64,000 nt of DNA from Kribbella jiaozuonensis (GTDB taxonomy: Bacteria > Actinomycetota > Actinomycetes > Propionibacteriales > Kribbellaceae): contig NZ_SZPZ01000003.1 in the NCBI RefSeq assembly GCF_005233875.1, positions 676,489 through 740,488 on the forward strand. Direction: 5' to 3'. Shown here one piece after another: positions 1 through 7,783 of the stretch. Numbering within the stretch: position 1 is the stretch's first letter; each line of letters starts with the position of its first letter. Position numbers and translations under genes: made by a program. Below the pieces are notes generated by a model, which saw only the letters and a list, made by a program, of their open reading frames with translations, searched no databases and had not been told where the DNA came from.

Positions 1-60
1 GTTTGGGGGGGGGCCTGGGGGGCGGGGGGGACTGCCCCCACCGGGCCCGGCGGCGCGGCC
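1..60. other. G-run-rich window edge
   Basis: The first 60 bases are made largely of G runs of six or more, interrupted by C-rich pieces. No reading frame or hairpin with clear function is visible. It could be a real G-rich intergenic stretch or low-quality sequence at a contig edge. The remaining upstream bases to 198 hold only the leader of the first gene. Confidence 0.4.
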
Positions 61-198
61 CCGGGGGGCCGGCGCGACGACCCACATCTTGGCGGACTCG
101 CGGTGCTGAGGTTGCTGCCGAAGCGTCGTTGAGCTGACCCTGATGCGGAAGGTATGACTGATGCATCTCCATCCGCCGATCCGTCCAGGAGACCGACC

Positions 199-1569
199 GT
201 GACTGACAGCTTGACCGAGGTACTCGCTTACTACGACAGCTGGCTGGCGTTCAACCAGCGTTATCAGCGGGTGCCGGGCATCCAGGTCGCGGTGTACGCC
301 GGGGACGCGATCGCGTTCTCGGCGGCGTACGGGTCCGCGGACGTGGAGAACGGCGTACCGCTGACCGAGCAGCACCTGTTCCGGATCGCGTCGCACTCGA
401 AGACGTTCACCGCGACCGCCGTGTTGCAGCTGGTCGAGCAGGGCCGGCTGCGGCTGGACGACAAGGTCGAGCAGCACGTCACCGAGATCGTCGGTACGCC
501 GCTCGGCCAGCGGACAGTCCGCGAACTGCTGGCACACGCCGGCGGTGTCACCCGCGACGGCCTCGACGCGGACTGGTGGCAGCTGGCCACGAGCTTCCCG
601 GACCGCGACCAGCTGCTCGAAGTACTGCGACGTGAGTCCTCGGCCGTCATTCCCGAGAACGACCGCTTCAAGTACTCGAACATCGGCTACGGCCTGCTCG
701 GGCTCGTCATCGAGGCGGCGTCCGGTACGCCGTACAACACCTACGTCCAGACCGCGATCGTCGACAAGCTCGGGCTGGCCGGGCTCGGGCCGGAGCTGGA
801 TCCGGCCCGGCTGACGGAGTACGCCGCCGGGTACAGCTCGCTCGCGTACGCCGATACGCGCGTGCCGATCGAGCACATCGACACCCGCGCGCTGGCTTCC
901 GCGACCGGGTTCTTCGGCAACGCGCGCGACCTGGTCACGTACTTCTCCGCCCACCTGCCCGGCGACGACCGGTTGCTCACGGACAAGTCGAAGCGCGAGA
1001 TGCAGCACCCGCTGTGGATCACCGGCTCGGACGACAAGGCGCGGTACGGCCTCGGTCTCGCGGTGACGAAGGTCGGCGACCGCGAGGTCTTCGGGCACGG
1101 CGGCGGGTACCCGGGCCACATCACCCGGACCCTCGTCGACCCGGAGAAGCGGATCGTCGTCTCGGCGCTGACCAACGCGATCGACGGCCCCGCCTCCCAG
1201 CTCGCCGAGGGCATCTTCCGGCTGCTCGACCTCGCCGACTCGAAGGAGCGCGGTGACGCGGCGGACCTGTCCCGGTTCACCGGCCGGTTCGCGAACCTCT
1301 GGGGACTGACCGACTTCGTCCAGCTCGGCGGCCGCCTCTACGCCACCGACCCGACCGGCGGGAACCCGGCCGAAGAGCCGCAGGAGCTCGAGGCGGACGG
1401 CGACACGTTGCGCGTCACCGGCGGCAACGGCTACGGCTCGTACGGCGAGTCGTACCGCTTCACGTTCGACGCCAACGGCGCGGTCGAGCTGGTCCACGGC
1501 TCGAGCGGCCTGAGCCTGCACCCGATCGACAAGTTCGGCCTCCCGGAGCGCGTTACCGTGGCCCGGTGA
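199..1569 (+). CDS. Serine hydrolase, class C beta-lactamase / DD-peptidase family
   Basis: Penicillin-binding-protein-like serine hydrolase of 456 residues. The family motifs are in order: SxxK as S65-H-S-K68 (nucleophile Ser65), YSN at 159-161, and HGG at 300-302. Members act as esterases, peptidases or beta-lactamases, and the substrate cannot be read from sequence. No signal peptide is seen, so it may be cytoplasmic. The GTG at 199 is preferred because AGGAGA at 187-192 lies six bases before it. An upstream ATG at 154 has its purine run directly against the start codon and would add 15 unremarkable residues. The C-terminal 100 residues form the beta-sandwich extension often seen in this family. 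The stop overlaps the next gene. Confidence 0.85.
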   Translation: MTDSLTEVLAYYDSWLAFNQRYQRVPGIQVAVYAGDAIAFSAAYGSADVENGVPLTEQHLFRIASHSKTFTATAVLQLVEQGRLRLDDKVEQHVTEIVGTPLGQRTVRELLAHAGGVTRDGLDADWWQLATSFPDRDQLLEVLRRESSAVIPENDRFKYSNIGYGLLGLVIEAASGTPYNTYVQTAIVDKLGLAGLGPELDPARLTEYAAGYSSLAYADTRVPIEHIDTRALASATGFFGNARDLVTYFSAHLPGDDRLLTDKSKREMQHPLWITGSDDKARYGLGLAVTKVGDREVFGHGGGYPGHITRTLVDPEKRIVVSALTNAIDGPASQLAEGIFRLLDLADSKERGDAADLSRFTGRFANLWGLTDFVQLGGRLYATDPTGGNPAEEPQELEADGDTLRVTGGNGYGSYGESYRFTFDANGAVELVHGSSGLSLHPIDKFGLPERVTVAR

Positions 1570-2084
1570 CCATCCACGGTGACCACCCGTTCCTCCCGCC
1601 CGAGTCCGAGCGCAGTCCGGTACGGCGGTTCCGCGGGCGGCTGCCGTCCCCGGTCGGCCTGTGGACAACGTCGTACGGCGGGAAGCGGGCCGGGCTCACG
1701 GTCTCGTCGATGCTGGTCGCGGACGGTGAGCCCGGGTACGTGATCGGGCTGATCGATCCGGACTCGGACCTGTGGGAAACGTTGCGCGAGGCAAGGACCG
1801 CGGTGGTGTCCCTGCTCGGCGAGCCGCATCGTCAGCTCGCCGACGCCTTCGGGTACGTCGCTCCGGCCCCGGGCGGACCGTTCCGGTTGATCGACTGGAC
1901 GGACACCGCCTGGGGACCGGCGCCGGTCGGGGTCAGCACCTGGGCCGGCTGCACGCTCGTCGATCAGGACCCACCCGAGGTCGGCTGGGGTCTGCAGGTC
2001 CAGCTGGAGATCGCCCATGTCGAGCTCGTCGCAGACGACGTACCTGCTTTGGTCCACCGGCGCGGACACTACGGCACGATCTGA
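1566..2084 (+). CDS. Flavin reductase-like (FMN-binding split barrel) protein
   Basis: Protein of 172 residues resembling flavin reductase-like FMN-binding domains. The LPSPVGLWTTSYGGKRAGLTVSSM segment region near residues 25-50 has the spacing of the family's FMN-binding TxxxxGxxxGxTxSS pattern. Members bind FMN and reduce flavin or act as partners of monooxygenases; the real partner is unknown. The GTG start at 1566 overlaps the upstream stop (GTGA), so it is probably translationally coupled to the serine hydrolase, but no functional link is evident. The length is normal for a single-domain member. Confidence 0.7.
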   Translation: MTIHGDHPFLPPESERSPVRRFRGRLPSPVGLWTTSYGGKRAGLTVSSMLVADGEPGYVIGLIDPDSDLWETLREARTAVVSLLGEPHRQLADAFGYVAPAPGGPFRLIDWTDTAWGPAPVGVSTWAGCTLVDQDPPEVGWGLQVQLEIAHVELVADDVPALVHRRGHYGTI

Positions 2085-2092
2085 AATCCCCG

Positions 2093-2122
2093 TTGACGAC
2101 CGAGGCTAACGCCATTAGCCTC
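2093..2122 (+). promoter_or_regulatory. Leaderless promoter with palindromic TetR operator
   Basis: TTGACG at 2093-2098 is followed after 17 bases by TAGCCT at 2116-2121, seven bases before the ATG at 2129, which predicts a leaderless transcript. A perfect inverted repeat, GAGGCTAA (2102-2109) and TTAGCCTC (2115-2122) with a five-base centre, fills the spacer and the -10. This is the usual size and place of a TetR operator and points to autorepression by the adjacent regulator. Confidence 0.75.
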
Positions 2123-2128
2123 TGAGCT

Positions 2129-2692
2129 ATGGTTGTTAAGAAGTCGTTGACGCCCGCTGCCGTGGTCGAGGTGGCGCTCGGCATCGTGGACGAGCACGGG
2201 CTGGAAGGCCTCACGCTCGCCGCCGTGGCGCAGCGCTGCGAGGTCGCCACACCGTCGCTGTACAAGCACGTGGCGAGCCTCGGCGAACTGAAGGCGCTCG
2301 TCGGGGTTCGGGTGCTGGACGACATGACGGACCGGTTCACCGCCGCCGTGCTGGGCCGTGGCGGCGACGAGGCGGTGACCGCGCTGATGCACGCCTATCG
2401 CGCCTACGTCACCGCCAACCCGAAGCGGTACTCCGCGATGCCGATGGATCCGCTGCATGACCCGATCCAGAAGGAGGCCGGTGCGAAACAGGTCGACGTC
2501 ATGTTCGCGACGCTGCGGGGTTACGGCCTGGAGGGTCCGGCGGCGGTCCACGCGGCCCGCCGGCTGCGGGTGCTCGTGCACGGCTTCGCGTCCATCGAGT
2601 CGGCCGGCGGCTTCGGCCTGCCCGAAGACCTCGACGGCACCTACGACCAGCTCATCCAGATGTATCTCGCCAGCCTGAGGAAAGAATCATGA
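2129..2692 (+). CDS. TetR/AcrR family transcriptional regulator
   Basis: One-component repressor of 187 residues. The N-terminal helix-turn-helix is clear: about residues 10-55 carry GLEGLTLAAVAQRCEVATPS followed by LYKHV, the canonical TetR recognition pattern. The remainder is a helical ligand-binding domain of unknown specificity. A perfect palindrome covers its own promoter, so autoregulation is likely. The downstream membrane protein gene overlaps by four bases (ATGA), so the regulator and membrane protein form one operon and the membrane protein is a probable target. Confidence 0.9.
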   Translation: MVVKKSLTPAAVVEVALGIVDEHGLEGLTLAAVAQRCEVATPSLYKHVASLGELKALVGVRVLDDMTDRFTAAVLGRGGDEAVTALMHAYRAYVTANPKRYSAMPMDPLHDPIQKEAGAKQVDVMFATLRGYGLEGPAAVHAARRLRVLVHGFASIESAGGFGLPEDLDGTYDQLIQMYLASLRKES

Positions 2693-3243
2693 GAATCCCC
2701 TTGTCCGTCGCAGGCGTGCTGTTCCTGCTCTACCCCGTCCTCCGCCCGTGGCACGACGAGACGACCACCTCGGGCGCCGCGGCTGCGATGGGTTCGACCG
2801 CCTGGGTCATCGCGCACCTGTGCGCGATGCTCGGGTTCATCCTGGCCGCGCTCGCCCTGCTGGAGATCGACCGCCGGGCGGCGATCGTCTTCTGGATCGG
2901 CGCCGGCCTGACGCTGCCGTACTACGGCGCCGAGGACTTCGGCCTGCATGCGATCGCCGCCCAGCCGAACCTTCTCGACCTGGCCGACGCCGTGCGCTAC
3001 AACCCGGTCTCCATCACGATGTTCGGCCTCGGCCTGCTGACCATGGCAGCGGCCGCGATCCTGGTCGCGGTCCGGCTGAGGACCGTGCCGGCGATCGTGT
3101 TCGCCGCGGGTTTCGCGCTCTTCCTTCCGCAGTTCTTCGCCCCGCCCGCGGCGCGGATCGTTCACGGTGTGTTGCTCGCCGCCGGTTGCGTGTGGCTGGC
3201 GTCCAGCTCGAAGCGGGTGGAGGCTGCGCTCAGTCCGGCCTGA
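2689..3243 (+). CDS. Multi-pass membrane protein, unknown function
   Basis: Protein of 184 residues with about five or six hydrophobic segments spread over most of its length, for example around residues 5-18, 40-60, 66-82, 104-126 and 130-175. No catalytic motif is recognised. It begins in an ATGA overlap with the TetR gene, which suggests coordinate control by that regulator. It resembles small actinobacterial integral membrane proteins lacking assigned function; an efflux or stress role would be speculation. Confidence 0.7.
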   Translation: MRIPLSVAGVLFLLYPVLRPWHDETTTSGAAAAMGSTAWVIAHLCAMLGFILAALALLEIDRRAAIVFWIGAGLTLPYYGAEDFGLHAIAAQPNLLDLADAVRYNPVSITMFGLGLLTMAAAAILVAVRLRTVPAIVFAAGFALFLPQFFAPPAARIVHGVLLAAGCVWLASSSKRVEAALSPA

Positions 3244-3261
3244 GGATCTAGTGTTGGCCCC

Positions 3262-4293
3262 ATGCGTGCCACAGTGATCCATGCGCCGTTCGACGTACGG
3301 CTGGAAGAGCTTCCGGACCCGAAGATCGAGGGGCCGGGCGATGCGGTGGTCAAGGTTGTTGCCTCATGCATCTGTGGGTCCGACCTCTGGCCGTACCGCG
3401 GTGAGCCGCCGGTGAAGCAGCCGCGGCCGATCGGGCACGAGTTCGTGGGCATCGTCCAGGAGGTCGGATCGGACGTCCGGACGGTCAAGGCGGGTGACTT
3501 CGTCGTCGCGCCGTTCGTTGTGAGCGACGGCACCTGCCCGCACTGTCTGGCCGGCTACCAGACCGCCTGCGACAACGTCATCGGGTACGGCGGCGGCAAG
3601 GCGGACGGCGGCCAGGGCGAGTACGTGCGGCTCCCGTACGCCGACGGCACGCTGGTCGCGACGCCTGAGCTGCCCGACGACGCGCTCGTACCGTCCCTGC
3701 TCACGCTGTCCGACGTGATGGGCACCGGCTGGCACGCGGCCCGCTGCGCGCGGGTCAAGGCCGGCGACACGGTAGTTGTCGTGGGCGACGGTGCGGTCGG
3801 GCTCTGCGGCGTACTCGCGGCGTCCCGGATGGGTGCGGCGCGGGTCGTTGCCTTGTCGCGGCATGAGCCCCGGCAGAAGCTGGCGAAGGAATTCGGTGCC
3901 ACGGACATCATTTCCGAACGCGGCGACGCGGCCAAGGACGCCGTACTCGAACTCACCAAGGGGGTCGGGGCCGACGCGGTGCTGGAGTGTGTCGGCACCG
4001 CACAGTCGATGACGACCGCGTTCGACGTCGCCCGGCCCGGGGCGACGGTCGGCTTCGTGGGCGTGCCGCACGGCGTCGAGGTGCCGATCAGCAGGATGTT
4101 CGGGCGGAACATCGGGCTCTCGGGCGGCGGTGCGCCGTGCCGGGCGTACCTGCCGGACCTGATGAACGACGTACTGGCCGGGGAGATCAACCCGGGCAAG
4201 GTGTTCGACTCGGAGCTCCCGCTGGCCGACGTGGCGGAGGGGTACGCCGCGATGCATGAGCGTCGCGCTATCAAGGTGCTGCTGCGGCCCTGA
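3262..4293 (+). CDS. Zinc-dependent alcohol dehydrogenase (MDR superfamily)
   Basis: Medium-chain dehydrogenase of 343 residues. Catalytic zinc ligands appear as Cys38 (CGSD), His59 and Glu60 (GHE). The structural zinc lobe is present but incomplete: Cys92, Cys95 and Cys103 are kept, while the usual third cysteine position is Gly98. A GDGAVG nucleotide-binding turn follows at about residue 173, so NAD(P) is the cofactor. Members oxidise alcohols, polyols or formaldehyde adducts; the substrate is not predictable. TAGTGT at 3249-3254 ends seven bases before the ATG with no Shine-Dalgarno, so the gene is probably leaderless and transcribed alone. Confidence 0.88.
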   Translation: MRATVIHAPFDVRLEELPDPKIEGPGDAVVKVVASCICGSDLWPYRGEPPVKQPRPIGHEFVGIVQEVGSDVRTVKAGDFVVAPFVVSDGTCPHCLAGYQTACDNVIGYGGGKADGGQGEYVRLPYADGTLVATPELPDDALVPSLLTLSDVMGTGWHAARCARVKAGDTVVVVGDGAVGLCGVLAASRMGAARVVALSRHEPRQKLAKEFGATDIISERGDAAKDAVLELTKGVGADAVLECVGTAQSMTTAFDVARPGATVGFVGVPHGVEVPISRMFGRNIGLSGGGAPCRAYLPDLMNDVLAGEINPGKVFDSELPLADVAEGYAAMHERRAIKVLLRP

Positions 4294-4551
4294 TTCTGCG
4301 CAGTCCGACTGCGCGGTGTGCCAATCAGGCCGTGAATGTGCGCGCTCTCACACTGTCAAGGTGCGCGGGGTCACGGCTGCGCAACGCGCCTGCGCGGAGC
4401 GTTGACACTCGATGCCTACAGTCCCAGAGTTGCACCGTCACTTAAGAGAACCCCCTAGCTTTTCCCCCCTCACCGAGAGCCAAACTCAGGTGAGAGAAGA
4501 AAAGAAGAGAGTGATATGGGGCGGCTCCATCTATTGATCGGAGAGTGAATC
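4294..4551 (+). promoter_or_regulatory. Promoter and leader of the first sugar ABC operon
   Basis: A 258-base gap with no gene. TTGACA at 4402-4407 is the best -35; the -10 is weak (CAGAGT at 4425-4430). A palindrome, CAACGC (4382-4387) and GCGTTG (4399-4404) with eleven bases between, overlaps the -35 and could be a LacI-type operator. The leader contains a small hairpin, CTCACC (4469-4474) with GGTGAG (4489-4494), followed by a purine-rich tract to about 4512. GGAGAG at about 4540-4545 serves as ribosome site for the ATG at 4552. Confidence 0.5.
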
Positions 4552-5835
4552 ATGCGTGGTGGTCTGAGTAAGACCCTGGCGCTGGTGGGTGCGGCGGGTC
4601 TTCTCGCAGTGAGCGCCTGCGGAAACAGCGACGACAGCGGCGGCAGCGGTAGCGGCTCGTCCGCGAACAAGGACGTCACTGTCTTCACCTGGTGGGCCGA
4701 CGGTGGTGAGAAGGCCGGTCTGGACGGCCTGGTGTCGGTGTTCGGCACCGACTGCAAGGACTTCAAGTTCGTCAACTCGGCCGTTGCCGGTGGCGCGGGC
4801 TCGAACGCGAAGCAGGTGCTGGCCAACGACCTGCAGGCGGGTAAGCCGCCGTCCACGTTCCAGGCGCACGCCGGTGCGGAGTTGAAGGACTACATCAACG
4901 CCGGCCAGGTCGACGACATCAGCCAGCTGTACAAGGACTTCGGGCTGGACAAGGCGTTCCCGCAGAACCTGATCGACAACCTGACCGTGGACGGCAAGAT
5001 CTACTCGATCCCCGCCAACGTCCACCGGGCGAACGTCGTCTGGGCGAACCCGACCGTGCTGAAGAAGGCGAGCATCGACGGCACCAAGGCTCCGGCCAGC
5101 ATCGACGCGTGGATCGCCGACCTGACCAAGCTGAAGGCCGCCGGCGTCACCGCGCCGCTGGCGCTCTCCAAGGGCTTCGCCCAGGAGATGCTGGTCGAGG
5201 CCGTGCTGCTGGCCGAGCTCGGTCCGGACAAGTTCAAGGGTCTGTGGGACGGCAAGACCGACTGGGCCGGTGGCGACGTGACGTCGGCGCTGAACAAGTA
5301 CAAGACGCTGCTGACCTTCAGCAACACCGACCGCGAGGCGATCGACTGGCCGGACGCGCTCGGCTACGTGAACACCGGCAAGGCCGGCTACACGCTGATG
5401 GGTGACTGGGTGGCCGCGCAGCAGGTGGCGGACAAGATCCCGGACTCGGCGTACACCTACTGGCCGTCGCCGGGCACCGAGGGCGACTTCCAGTTCCTGT
5501 CGGACTCGTTCACGCTGCCGACCAACGGCGCGGACCCCGACGGCGCCAAGTGCTGGCTGAAGACGGTCGGTTCGGCCGAGGGCCAGAAGGCGTTCAACAC
5601 CAAGAAGGGCTCGATCCCGGCCCGCTCCGACGCCGACCCGGCCGACTACCCGAAGTACCAGCAGGGCGCGATGGCCGACTGGAAGAGCAAGACGATCGTT
5701 CCGTCCTGCGCCCACGGTGCCGCGTGCACGCTGGGTCAGAACAACGACATCCTCTCCGCGATGAGCCAGTTCAGCGGCAGCCCGGACGTCGCCAAGCTGC
5801 AGTCGGCGCTCGGCACCGCGATGAAGACGAGCTGA
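4552..5835 (+). CDS. ABC transporter sugar-binding lipoprotein
   Basis: Solute-binding protein of 427 residues for a carbohydrate ABC importer. A lipoprotein signal ends with AVSAC, giving lipidated Cys23, so it is anchored on the outer face of the membrane. The mature protein starts with the FTWWADGGEKAGLD strand-helix typical of glucose/mannose (GtsA-like) binding proteins of cluster CUT1. It is first in a three-gene operon with two permeases. The sugar is probably a hexose or related monosaccharide by family resemblance only. No ATPase gene accompanies it, so a shared MsiK-type ATPase must serve it. Confidence 0.9.
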   Translation: MRGGLSKTLALVGAAGLLAVSACGNSDDSGGSGSGSSANKDVTVFTWWADGGEKAGLDGLVSVFGTDCKDFKFVNSAVAGGAGSNAKQVLANDLQAGKPPSTFQAHAGAELKDYINAGQVDDISQLYKDFGLDKAFPQNLIDNLTVDGKIYSIPANVHRANVVWANPTVLKKASIDGTKAPASIDAWIADLTKLKAAGVTAPLALSKGFAQEMLVEAVLLAELGPDKFKGLWDGKTDWAGGDVTSALNKYKTLLTFSNTDREAIDWPDALGYVNTGKAGYTLMGDWVAAQQVADKIPDSAYTYWPSPGTEGDFQFLSDSFTLPTNGADPDGAKCWLKTVGSAEGQKAFNTKKGSIPARSDADPADYPKYQQGAMADWKSKTIVPSCAHGAACTLGQNNDILSAMSQFSGSPDVAKLQSALGTAMKTS

Positions 5836-5878
5836 TGCAGGTCGAGTTGCGGAACCGATCCGAGACGGAGGACTGAGC

Positions 5879-6778
5879 GTGCACGGAAGAATCCGCACCT
5901 GGGGACCTGGTGCCCTGGTGCTGCTGCCGACCGTGCTGCTGCTCGGGTACTTCGTCTACGGGCTGATCGCGTGGTCCTTCAACACCTCGCTGACCGACCG
6001 GCACACCGCCCGCAAGGGTCCGGCGAGCTATGTCGGGTTCGAGAACTACACGAACCTGTTCGGCGAGGAACGGTTCCAAAACTCGCTGAAGAACCTCGGC
6101 GTGCTCACGGTGGCGTTCATCGTGGGCACGCTGATCTTCGGCCTGCTCTGGGCACTGCTGCTGGAGAAGGGCGTGCCCGGCGAGTCGGTCTTCCGGTCGA
6201 TCTACCTGTTCCCGATGGCGATCTCGATGATCGCCTCGGGCGTGGTCTGGGGCTGGTTGCTGAACCCGTCCCAGGGCGAGGACGCGCGGGGGCTCAACCG
6301 GTTGTTCGAGATCCTCCATCTGCATTTCCTGGAGAATCCCTGGTGGACCGCGGGGAGTAGATGGACGACGATGGCGTCCATCGCGCTGCCGGCGGTCTGG
6401 CAGCTGTCCGGCTACATCATGGCGCTGTTCCTGGCCGGTTTCCGGGGCATCCCGCCGGAGCTGCGCGAGGCGGCCCGGGTCGACGGGGCGTCGGAGTTCA
6501 AGCTCTACCGGCACGTGCTGTTCCCGCAGCTGTCGCCGATCGCGCTGTCCGCGCTGATCATCCTCGGGCACATGTCGCTGAAACTGTTCGACCTGATCTA
6601 CGCGATCACCGGGCCGAACCAGTTCCGGACCGAGGTGCCCGCGGTCTACATGTGGAACACCTTGCTCCGCAGTGACCAGGCCAAGGCGGCCGCGATCGCG
6701 ATCGTGCTGCTCGCCGTCGTCGCCGTCCTCGTCATCCCGTACATCGCGTACACCGTCCGGCAGGAGAATGAGGAATGA
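5879..6778 (+). CDS. Carbohydrate ABC transporter permease (MalF type)
   Basis: Inner-membrane permease of 299 residues with six predicted transmembrane helices. The EAA loop that contacts the ATPase is seen as LREAARVDGASEFKLYRHV at about residues 197-215. The GTG start at 5879 follows GGAGGA at 5867-5872. A 43-base gap separates it from the binding protein, and its stop overlaps the next permease by four bases. It forms a heterodimeric channel with the following gene. Confidence 0.92.
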   Translation: MHGRIRTWGPGALVLLPTVLLLGYFVYGLIAWSFNTSLTDRHTARKGPASYVGFENYTNLFGEERFQNSLKNLGVLTVAFIVGTLIFGLLWALLLEKGVPGESVFRSIYLFPMAISMIASGVVWGWLLNPSQGEDARGLNRLFEILHLHFLENPWWTAGSRWTTMASIALPAVWQLSGYIMALFLAGFRGIPPELREAARVDGASEFKLYRHVLFPQLSPIALSALIILGHMSLKLFDLIYAITGPNQFRTEVPAVYMWNTLLRSDQAKAAAIAIVLLAVVAVLVIPYIAYTVRQENEE

Positions 6779-7680
6779 GCGTCGACACCTCCGCCGCGAC
6801 CGGTCAGGCCGCTGCGGCGATCCGCCGGAAGCCGCAGAAGCGCGGGGTGATCTCGGACGGTTCGACCCGGCGCAGCCGGACCATCCGCTACATCCTGCTG
6901 CTGTTGTTCCTGCTGTTCGTGCTGATCCCGGTGTACGTCGTACTGATCACCAGCTTCAAGACCTCCGGTGACACCACCGCTGCCTCGCAGTGGAACCTGC
7001 CGAAGACCTGGACGCTGGAGCCCTGGCGCAAGGCCTGGGACGTACTACAGCCGTACATGATCCGGTCGCTGTCGCTGGCGATCCCGGCCGCGATCATCTC
7101 GTCGCTGATCGGTTCGATGAACGGGTTCGTGCTGGCCCGCTGGCGGTTCCCGGGCGCGAACATCGTGTTCGCGTTCATCCTGTTCGGGATGTTCATCCCG
7201 TACCAGGCGGTGATGCTGCCGCTGCGTACGACGTTCACCGCGCTGGACGTGACCCGGGGTGTGCCGACGCTGATCATCGCGCACTGCATCTACGGCATCC
7301 CGATCTGCACGCTGATCTTCCGGAACTACTACGCCACGATCGTGCCGAACGAGATCATCGAGTCGGCCCGGGTGGACGGGGCCGGGCTGGTGCAGACGTA
7401 CCTGCGGATCATCCTGCCGATCTCGATCTCCGGCTTCGTGGTGACGCTGATCTGGCAGTTCACCTCGGTCTGGAACGACTTCCTGTTCGCACTGTTCCTG
7501 ACTCAACAGAACAATGGCCCGGTGACCTTGGGCCTGGCCGCGCTGGCCGGTGGGCAGAAGGTCGACTACGCGGCCAGCATGGCCGGCGCGCTGATCACGT
7601 CGTTCCCGACGCTGATCGTCTACATCCTGCTCGGCCGCTGGTTCATCGGCGGCCTGATGGCCGGCGCCCTGAAGGGCTGA
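6775..7680 (+). CDS. Carbohydrate ABC transporter permease (MalG type)
   Basis: Second channel subunit, 301 residues. An N-terminal cytoplasmic tail of about 35 residues precedes six transmembrane helices. The EAA motif is IIESARVDGAGLVQTYLRI at about residues 194-212. It starts in an ATGA overlap with the first permease and is followed directly by a strong terminator, so it closes the operon. No ATP-binding subunit is encoded nearby. Confidence 0.92.
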   Translation: MSVDTSAATGQAAAAIRRKPQKRGVISDGSTRRSRTIRYILLLLFLLFVLIPVYVVLITSFKTSGDTTAASQWNLPKTWTLEPWRKAWDVLQPYMIRSLSLAIPAAIISSLIGSMNGFVLARWRFPGANIVFAFILFGMFIPYQAVMLPLRTTFTALDVTRGVPTLIIAHCIYGIPICTLIFRNYYATIVPNEIIESARVDGAGLVQTYLRIILPISISGFVVTLIWQFTSVWNDFLFALFLTQQNNGPVTLGLAALAGGQKVDYAASMAGALITSFPTLIVYILLGRWFIGGLMAGALKG

Positions 7681-7688
7681 CCGCTTGT

Positions 7689-7716
7689 GGCCCGTGCTCC
7701 ATCCGGAGCACGGGCC
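7689..7716 (+). terminator. Intrinsic terminator after the ABC operon
   Basis: Perfect 12-base stem, GGCCCGTGCTCC (7689-7700) with GGAGCACGGGCC (7705-7716), and a four-base loop. It begins nine bases after the permease stop. The U-tract is short, as is usual in high-GC genomes. Confidence 0.85.
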
Positions 7717-7783
7717 TCGCCTTATCCACAGGACGCGCGCACGGGACTGCGGTGGACTGGTTCCGGACGGTAATCTCACGAAG

